From: Physella acuta
Taxonomy: Eukaryota; Mollusca; Gastropoda; Physidae
Reading direction: 5' to 3'
Assembly (NCBI RefSeq): GCF_028476545.1
Contig: NW_026732751.1
Span: forward strand, 165,001 to 229,000
Length of the DNA: 64,000 nucleotides
Part shown: positions 56,616-64,000 of the stretch, piece by piece
Layout of the letters: each line of letters opens with the position of its first letter
How positions within the stretch are numbered: the stretch's first letter is position 1
Position numbers and translations under genes: made by a program
The notes under the pieces: model-generated
Databases searched by the model: none
What the model was told of the DNA's origin: nothing
Seen by the model: the letters and a program-made list of their open reading frames with translations, nothing else

Positions 56616-57665
56616 CACGCGCTGTCCTCGACCCCCTCAAGGTGAGCGATGGCAGAAGTGGAGCAGAGGCTCATGCAAGGGGGGAGTAACTCTCGCACCA
56701 CTGTGGGCAGACGGCGTAGGATTTCCACGTCTGTGGCAGGCCGGCTGGGTGTCACTCACCGTACAATTTAACCCTGGGCTGCGTGGCTCGTGTGTGAACA
56801 GTTGGGGGACGGATTCAGTTCGAAACTAATTAACACATTTTAAACACATTTTTAACACCTTTGTAACCGTTTTGTACAGTGTTGACTAGATGTGCATTGT
56901 TTTTTTTTTCTCGAATACGGATTAGTGTTGTTTTCTCGATCTGGGATTATCAAGAGCTTCGTTAACTTTGGATTAGCAACAGGTAACCGGCTTAATTATA
57001 TAAATTTATAATAGATTAATGCATATTATCAGTTAAAAGTCAAATTGATTACCTGATCCATTTTTAAAGCCTAATGTATGTATAAATAAAATTGTAAACA
57101 AAATGCATTTTCAAACAACTTTTGTTTTCTTCTAAAATTCATTTTAAACTTTTTTAAACATACACATTTGCATTTTAAATGTCGAATTCCTAAAAAAAAT
57201 TTGCCGATTCATTTCAATCGGAACTTTAAAAAAATATATCATATGCTACGCTCAAAACTACAAACAAAAATATAGAAACAAAATAAAATAAGGTAAAAAA
57301 AATGGAATGGGGACAACTTGTATGGTAGCGATGTGGGGAAATTCCCATGAATAAAATCTCTGGCTAATCTAATCTTGACCAGAAGGTCAACGATAATGTT
57401 ATAGATGGACACCCGAGAGGTCCCTCTCTCACTCTCTTCTCCTCCTTCCTCCTCCCTTCCTCCCGTTCTAACTAGTCGGTTGGTGACAATTTGATGCTTC
57501 AGTCCTCTCCAGATGGTCCTGTTTGGTTCACGTTTGTTGGTTAGTCTACACTCTGTCTGCTTGTCCTGGCGTTTCTTTTTTTTTTTTTTTTTTTTTTTTT
57601 GGTTGAAAACAGCGAGTAAAGAGTTCTTGATGTAGCTTATAATATTGTTGAGTAACAGTTCACCA

Positions 57666-57667
<2 letters not shown>
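56616..57667. other. Unique sequence, no supported gene
   Basis: The first 200 bp are GC-rich and contain splice-donor-like CAAGGTGAGC on plus and ACGGTGAGTG on minus. The frame there (56590-56829 plus) matches no family I know. A poly-T run of about 23 lies at 57577-57600. The rest is AT-rich. Confidence 0.4.

Positions 57668-57750
<83 letters not shown>
57668..57750. repeat. (AT)n microsatellite
   Basis: About 82 bp of AT dinucleotide. Confidence 0.97.
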
Positions 57751-57756
<6 letters not shown>

Positions 57757-58439
57757 GTGCAGCAACAACAGTAAAGTAGCAATATCTTAATCGCAGTAAC
57801 GATAACAGTGTTTTCATTATTTTAGCAACATTGCAAAACTGGTGTCACAGTAACAATGTCACAACAATTTTGTGATTAGTAATACCACAATAACATTATA
57901 TCCGTACCAATTACACAATAACAATATTACAGTAGTAGGAGATAACCATATGAAAATATTAGGTGATACCCCTTAAGATATATCACAGCCGTACTAGATT
58001 TTTTAAGGTAGTTAAAAAATTAGTTTTACTGAATTTTTTTTTTTTTTTTGCTTTCATTTTCTTTTTAAAAAAAATTTGGTTTATTTCAAAAATTAAATAA
58101 ACGAAACACAAGTTTACTTCCACAAATGGGAATAATCAAGAGGTTTTGCACTATATCGGATTAATCAAGAGGTTTTCCTCCTTATCCCAAACCTTAATCA
58201 ATAGGTTTTATCTCCCTATCCCTAACACTAATCTACAGGTTTAGCTCTGTATCTTTAGCAATCAGCATGTTTTGTCTTAGCATCCACCATTGTTGCCAAG
58301 TTACTTACTGTGCTCTAGATGTAGTGAGCAGTCCCATTGTTTCTCTAGTTTTGTATCAACCAACATGTTTTTCTTTCGTGTTCCACCGAGTTTTGTTAAG
58401 GCCGGATGTTAAAATCCCTTGTGTAACCTAATCACAAAA
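57751..58439. other. AT-rich unique sequence
   Basis: AACAATGTCACAATAACA-like motifs recur loosely at 57770-57940, and ATCAAGAGGTTTT/CTAATCAA motifs at 58130-58260. Both could be ancient repeats. No gene. Confidence 0.4.
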
Positions 58440-58640
58440 TCCCTTAACATTCGCTCAAGCATTTGAACATCGCAACAAAGGCTAGATCACAACAAACATT
58501 AGAGATCACAATACAACAAAAACTAGACAACAACAAATTCAACAACAAGAGATGATAGCAAACATTAGAGAACACAATACAACACAAACCAGATACAAAC
58601 TAGATACACAAACAACCAATACAAAAACAAGAGATGATAA
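58440..58640. repeat. Degenerate A-rich repeat, AACATTAGAGATCACAATAC type
   Basis: AAACATTAGAGANCACAATACAACA occurs twice and ACAAGAGATGATANCAAACATTA twice within 200 bp. Confidence 0.7.
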
Positions 58641-59539
58641 CAAACATTAAAAGGAAACATAAAGAGAAGCTGGAAGCAGACATTGCCACCGACAAAGCCA
58701 TATATTGCTTATAAAATTTAACAAAAGACAAAAAAAAAAAGCAGGAATCAGGATTTATTTATCAAACAACAATACAGACATGCCCGTAATATTTTTCTCT
58801 TTACTTAACCAGTAAACCACAGCAGTCGTCAAAAACTTTTATTTAACAAACTGTAAACTACAGGCACAGTGTGGAACTTCATTCAACCTTTACAGGTGCA
58901 CCTTCAAACTTCTTGCCGGTTTTTATTTTTTACGTTCTTACTCTTCTTCAAAACAAAACAAAACAAAAAACACAGACAAAAGAGCTGAGCTGTTAATTTT
59001 AATTTCACTCCCATTTTTCAAAGGTTGAACCTAATTAAACACATCAAACACATGGCGTGGTAACAAAAAAGATAATTGGTAATTTAATGAGTTGCAGATT
59101 CACCCCTCCCCACTCCCCCACCCATTAAAATACTCCAAAACGTATTTCATTGGTTACATTTTTAAAAAAAAGTTAAACTGTTAATACCAATCTTAACTGA
59201 CAAATTTTAACAAGTTCAACACTCCCAATCGTATTTCACTGGTTGGGTTTTTAAAAAACATGACAAGGTCGATAAAATAAACAAGAGATTACAGCAAATT
59301 CCTCACACAGTCCCACGTTCGTGGTCTGGTTCTTCCTAAATATTTATACACTGGCTCCTAGCATGTAGCCTTATGGCTGCTAGCATGTAGCATGACGTGG
59401 CAGAACTTCTGCCTTTCTGGTGGTGTAGAACTCTAGAATAGTTTGGTGCGACACTAGTCTAGCTTAGCATTAAGAAACTAAGTGACTCTAGCCTAGCCTA
59501 AAGAAACAAAATAAAGTAGCCTTATCAGCATGTTTTCTA
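58641..59539. other. AT-rich unique sequence
   Basis: GCTAGCATGTAGC occurs in two or three copies at 59358-59392. No gene recognised. Confidence 0.45.
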
Positions 59540-59850
59540 AAATACCCGGACATAACCGCAGCACCCGGACATACAAGAGGCATCCGCACATAACCAATGC
59601 ATACGGACATTACCGCGGCACCCGGAAATAACCGAGGCACCCGGACATAACTGAGGCACCCGGACATAATTGAGGCACACGGAAATAACCGAAACACCCG
59701 GACATATTTGAGGCACACGAACATAACTGAGGCACACGGGCATAACCAAGGCATCCGGGCATAACTGAGGCATCCGGACATAACTGAGGCATCCGGACAT
59801 AACTGAGGCATCCGGACATTACTGAGGCACACGGACATAACCGCATCATC
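59540..59850. repeat. 19-bp minisatellite, GGCATCCGGACATAACTGA core
   Basis: About 16 units with ACACGGACAT and ACCCGGACAT variants. Minus-strand frames remain open by chance. Confidence 0.95.
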
Positions 59851-60294
59851 AAGCACATCACATCAATGTATACACAACGTATACACAAGTACACAACAGG
59901 AACAAAATGTTGGCTGGTTAATTCGCCTTGGAAAAAAAGGCGACTGAACTAAAATGTAAATCCTCCCCCCTCCCCAAAAAAAAAACGGCGACTGAAATCA
60001 ATTCCTTAACGTTTTCTGCATCAGCAAACATGCAGGTCAGGGGTCGTGCTGGAATCGCCAGAAGCTGCATCAGAGATCAGAAGTTGGTCTAGAATCAATG
60101 AAGATGCTGGACAATTCTTTCAAACTCACTTCACCTTCAAGGCTGACTTCAAAACTTGGATGTTGGATCAATAGAGATGGAAAATAGTGGACTTTGAAAT
60201 TCCCCACAAGTTGTTGTTTTTTATAAACACAGGCTAGGGGGATTCAGTGACGTATAGTTATTTTTGTGTAACCGAGGGTCAAAGCTAGGCTCAT
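59851..60294. other. Unique sequence
   Basis: No gene recognised. Confidence 0.45.
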
Positions 60295-60862
60295 GTATAG
60301 TGTTAATTACAGGGCAAATGTTATGGCTGTTATAGGGTTAAAGTTATGGTTGTTATAGGGTTAAAGTTATGGCTGTTATAGGGTTAAAGTACGGGCTGTT
60401 ATAGCGTTAATGTTATGGCTGTTATATGGTTTAAGTTATGATTGTAGGGTTAAAGTTATGGCTGTTATATGGTTTAAGTTATGATTGTAGGGTTAAAGTT
60501 ATGGCTGTTATAGGGTTAAAGTACGGGCTGTTATAGCGTTAATGTTATGGCTGTTATATGGTTAAAGTTATGGTTGTAGGGTTAAAGTTATGGCTGTTAT
60601 ATGGTTAAAGTTATGGTTGTAGGGTTAAAGTTATGGCTGTTATAGGGTTAAAGTACGGGCTGTTATAGCGTTAATGTTATGGCTGTTATATGGTTAAAGT
60701 TATGGTTGTAGGGTTAAAGTTATGGCTGTTATATGGTTAAAGTTATGGTTGTAGGGTTAAAGTTATGGCTGTTATAGGGTTAAAGTTATGGCTGTTATAC
60801 TGTTAAAGTTATGGCTGTTATAGGGTTAAAGTTGTGGCTGTTATAGTTATGGCTGTTATCAA
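60295..60862. repeat. 23-bp minisatellite with three 132-bp higher-order copies
   Basis: Core GGTTAAAGTTATGGCTGTTA, about 25 units including shortened 18-20 bp ones. The marker AAGTACGGGCTGTTATAGCG occurs at about 60389, 60521 and 60653, exactly 132 bp apart, with the same unit order between. Confidence 0.97.
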
Positions 60863-61279
60863 CATCAGTGGCGTCTTTCTACTCTATCTCGCTGATAGCT
60901 TTTCTCCACATTTTAGAGCTAGACCAATCTACCCAGACAGGACAATTATTATGAGACCTCTGTATGTTCATGCAGTCTAAACACGACGTATACGCCACGC
61001 CAATCCGGATAAAAACAGACATTATGTTTAGGCTATAAGCCTACATTTTAACATTTAATCATTCCATCAGCAGTGTTACAACACTGTTGAATGAAGTTTG
61101 TTTATTTTTTGAAGATATTAAAAATGTTGTTTTCAAAATAATGTTTAAAAAAATGATAAAAGGTTTTAATTCAGTTTCCTGTAAATTAATTAGCACTAAT
61201 GTAACTAGATAATGAGGCAGGCAAACACCACCTCAGCCCCTTAGCTTCAATCTTTAGTCTTAAGAAAAAAAAACACTAA
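60863..61279. other. AT-rich unique sequence
   Basis: No gene or repeat recognised. Confidence 0.45.
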
Positions 61280-61575
61280 CGGATGAATGAGAATCCGTTT
61301 GAAAAGAAATGCACTATTGCACTAACTGTATCTCGACTACGACCGAAGGTGCGAATTCCTTTCTGTACATCGTAAATAACGAGGGGAAAGAAAAAAAAAT
61401 CACGGCTCATCTCAGCTGCGCAGAGCGTATACTGCGCATCGAACATTGATATCCGCTGATAGTTTGGGCAATGTACCGAAACATTTTTACCTTGTGGGAT
61501 AAAGTGATAGCGAAGTGCGGGCAATGAAACTCGGTATGGTATTAATTAGAGTCAGCGGAGATGACGAGCTTTGGT
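61280..61575. other. Non-repetitive island, candidate regulatory element
   Basis: Complex sequence with CAGCTGCGCAGAGCG and ACTGCGCATCGAAC (TGCGCA half sites of the NRF1 type), GGTATTAATTAGAGTCAGC and GATATCCGCTGATAG. Minus-strand frames exist but resemble nothing I know. Confidence 0.33.
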
Positions 61576-61774
61576 ACGCGGGGCTGAGGGTCGACTTTTG
61601 GCACTCGGGTGGGGGGTGGGGGGGGGGGAATGGGGGAGTGAGATATGAGCTGAATGGATGGTTTAGCAGTGTGGGGTCATTTTCTAAGTAGGTGTAGGTA
61701 TTTAACATACGGATTTTTCCAATGTAAAGACTTACTCATGTTCATAGTTTCACTAACATAGTGTATGTACCATG
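61576..61774. other. Unique sequence with a G-rich tract
   Basis: The G-rich tract lies at about 61607-61640. No gene. Confidence 0.45.
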
Positions 61775-62725
61775 GATGTCAACACAGTACACATTAAATA
61801 TCAGTATAGTACACATCAAATGTCAGTATAGTACACATCAAATGTCAGTACAGAACACATCAAATGTCAGCAAAGTGCACATTTCAATCATCAACACAAT
61901 ATACAGATCTAATGTCAACACCCTACACTTTATAAATGTCAAAACAGTACACGCATCAAATGTCAACACAATAAACCTTTAGATGTCACCAGTACACATA
62001 TCAAATGTCAACACAGTGCACATAACAAATGTCAACACAGTGCACATAACAAATGTCAACAGAGTGCATATATCAAATGCCAACACAATAACCTGTATAT
62101 GTCATAAGTGCACATAACAAATGTCAACACAGTGCACATAACAAATGTCAACAGAGTGCACATATCAAATGTCAACTAAGTACACATGTCAAATGCCAAC
62201 TAAGTACACATGTCAAATGTCAACACAGTGCACATAACAAATGTCAAAACAGTGCATATATCAAATGCCAACACAATAACCTGTATATGTCATAAGTGCA
62301 CATAACAAATGTCAACACAGTGCACATAACAAATGTCAACAGAGTGCACATATCAAATGTCAACTAAGTACATATGTCAAATGCCAACTAAGTACACATG
62401 TCAAATGTCAACACAGTGCACATAACAAATGTCAAAACAGTGCATATATCAAATGCCAACACAATAACCTGTATATGTCATAAATGCACATAACAAATGT
62501 CAACAGAGTGCACATATCAAATGTCAACTAAGTACACATGTCAAATGCCAACTAAGTACACATGTCAAATGCCAACACAGTACATCTTTAGATGTCACAA
62601 GTGCAAAAAAAAAACAAATGTCAACACAGTGCACATAACAAATGTCAACTAAGTACACATGTCAAATGCCAACACAGTACACCTGTATATGTCACCAGTG
62701 CACATAACAAATGTCAGCACCCTAA
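61775..62725. repeat. 23-bp minisatellite with 188-bp higher-order copies
   Basis: Core AAATGTCAACACAGTGCACA, about 41 units. The marker ATAACCTGTATATGTCATAA occurs at about 62088, 62276 and 62464, exactly 188 bp apart (eight units), showing repeated block duplication. The left part is more diverged. Confidence 0.97.
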
Positions 62726-63046
62726 CAACAACCAGAGCAACACCACCAATCTCTGTTGAACTCAGTTAATTGAATCCACATATCGTTTCCCATCTATGTG
62801 CTGTAGATGTCCAGATAAGCTCCGCTCTCTCCCGCTGTTGTTTCTAGTATCGACCTCATGTAAATCTCAAAGCTAGACCCTAACTTAATATTCTCGCTCT
62901 AGACTAATTTTTTTTAAAAATATGAAGCACGGAGAAAAGTTTTTAAAGATTCCATTTGAATTTTTGTTTTTGTTTGAGGAGTTATCGCAAAGATCAGTCG
63001 TGAGTTATCTGCCCATGAGAGGGCTTTCATTGGCATATATATGTTT
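62726..63046. other. Unique sequence
   Basis: No gene recognised. Confidence 0.45.
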
Positions 63047-63590
63047 TGCAGACACATGTTTTTACAGACACACGGACTAATTAGACAAACTTTTTAAAGA
63101 CACTTAGACATACAGACACACGGACTAATTAGACAAACTTTTTAAAGACACTTAGACATACAGACACACGGACTAATTAGACCAACTTTTTAAAGACACA
63201 TAGACATACAGACACACGGACTAATTAAACACACTTTTTAAAGACACATAGACATACAGACACACGGACTAATTAGACAAACTTTTTAAAGACACATAGA
63301 CATACAGACACACGGACTAATTAGACACACGTTTTATAGACACATAGACATACAGACACACGGACTAATTAGACACACTTTTTTAAAACACACACGGTCT
63401 AATTAGACACATTTTTTAAAGCCACATAGACATACAGACACACGGACTAATTAGACAAACTTTTTAAAGACACATAGACATACAGACACACGGACTAATT
63501 AGACACACTTTTAAAGACACATAGACATACAGACACACGGACTAATTAGACAAACTTTTTATAGACACATGGACATACAGACACACGAAT
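63047..63590. repeat. 48-bp satellite with a CTAATTAG site in almost every unit
   Basis: About 11 units with ACACACGGACTAATTAGACA, then TTTTTAAAGACACATAGACATACAG split across the unit. CTAATTAG is a palindromic homeodomain-type core (TAATTA). It is intact in ten or so units and altered to CTAATTAA near 63219. One unit, near 63385-63420, is shortened. Confidence 0.96.
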
Positions 63591-63824
63591 TTGTCTTTGA
63601 TACATAAGTCATCATTGCCACACAGACCTATTATAAACATAAAGACAGTTATATGTACACCATTAAACGCACACATACGTTTTTCCAGTTTAAACCTATA
63701 CTATAAATGATATTTGCTAAATACTTGATTTTTTTTTTTACCAATGTAAATAGTCCTGGCCCTTTAATTAACCTCAATTTTTTTTAGTCCGTCATAATAC
63801 AACTGAATCCGTTTACCATTGGCA
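63591..63824. other. AT-rich unique sequence
   Basis: No gene recognised. Confidence 0.45.
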
Positions 63825-63978
63825 ACGAAGCCGGCACTGAGGGATTTAACACTTTATTCCTTACGACCAAGCCGGCATTGAGCGACTTAATCTTGGGTAC
63901 CAAGCCGGCAAACCGGCCTTGAGCGACTTTCTACATCCACTTTACTCCTAACGACCAAGCCGGCATTAAACGACTTAA
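63825..63978. repeat. Degenerate repeat, ACGACCAAGCCGGCATTGAG type
   Basis: Four copies of CCAAGCCGGCA(T/C)TNAGCGACTT with linkers of variable length, ending where a MITE begins. Confidence 0.85.
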
Positions 63979-64000
63979 CAGAGGCGTAGCGAGGGGGGGG
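63979..64000 (+). mobile_element. Left end of a family B or C MITE, cut by the window edge
   Basis: CAGAGGCGTAGCGAGGGGGG matches the left ends at 1581 and 27976. Only 22 bases are visible, so the family and the target duplication cannot be settled. Confidence 0.7.

Noticed and set aside
56590-56829. 79-codon frame next to donor-like CAAGGTGAGC as an exon
   Set aside because: It runs through a two-copy repeat and passes the donor without a matching acceptor. A donor-like site also occurs on the opposite strand.

Overview
This 64 kb window looks like nuclear DNA from an animal with a repeat-rich genome. The evidence is long (AT)n tracts, many minisatellites, and short non-autonomous DNA transposons with host target-site duplications. 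There are no operons, ribosome-binding sites or dense reading frames. The style of the short transposons and minisatellites would suit a mollusc or another lophotrochozoan, but that is a weak inference because no gene here fixes the taxon. I found no protein-coding gene I can support. Every long open frame lies inside a tandem array or an (AT)n tract and follows from the repeat unit. The window is best read as intergenic DNA or a large intron.

The dominant content is about 55 separate tandem arrays, mostly of 19-55 bp units and each with its own sequence. By my own tally of spans they cover roughly half the window. The largest are a 22-bp satellite of about 3 kb (44775-47815), a decayed TGACC-rich array (37650-40970), a 32-bp array (42670-44450), a 35-bp array (24188-25735), a 26-bp array (9484-10880) and an 85-bp array (49620-50740). 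Several carry higher-order structure, with blocks of several units duplicated as one. One array (16530-17240) contains about 100 bp that clearly belongs to another array 7 kb away. Some units carry a perfect regulatory-looking core in nearly every copy: TGACGTCA at 28.8-29.6 kb, CTAATTAG at 63.0-63.6 kb, a DR1-like GGGTCAtGGGTC at 19.95-20.45 kb, CACCTG at 8.3-8.8 kb, CACGTG at 23.1-23.4 kb, and TATAA plus a GC box at 55.3-55.7 kb.

Between the arrays are short DNA transposons. Five intact or nearly intact copies have hAT-like ends and 8-bp target duplications (199-1057, 1581-1790, 4097-4380, 27976-28227, 36225-36396), and a sixth has a decayed duplication (27362-27575). One TA-flanked element carries TGACGTCA-rich arms (14260-14679). 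There are partial relics at 38493-38646, 38746-38813 and 63979-64000. None encodes a transposase here.

The remaining DNA is AT-rich single-copy sequence. It includes a dozen non-repetitive, relatively GC-rich islands (for example 7196-7325, 18480-18760, 22563-23078, 27050-27240, 34540-34900, 41425-41610, 42400-42660, 61280-61575) with homeodomain, TCF/LEF, POU or CRE motifs. These are the best candidates for conserved regulatory DNA, but conservation cannot be judged from one sequence.
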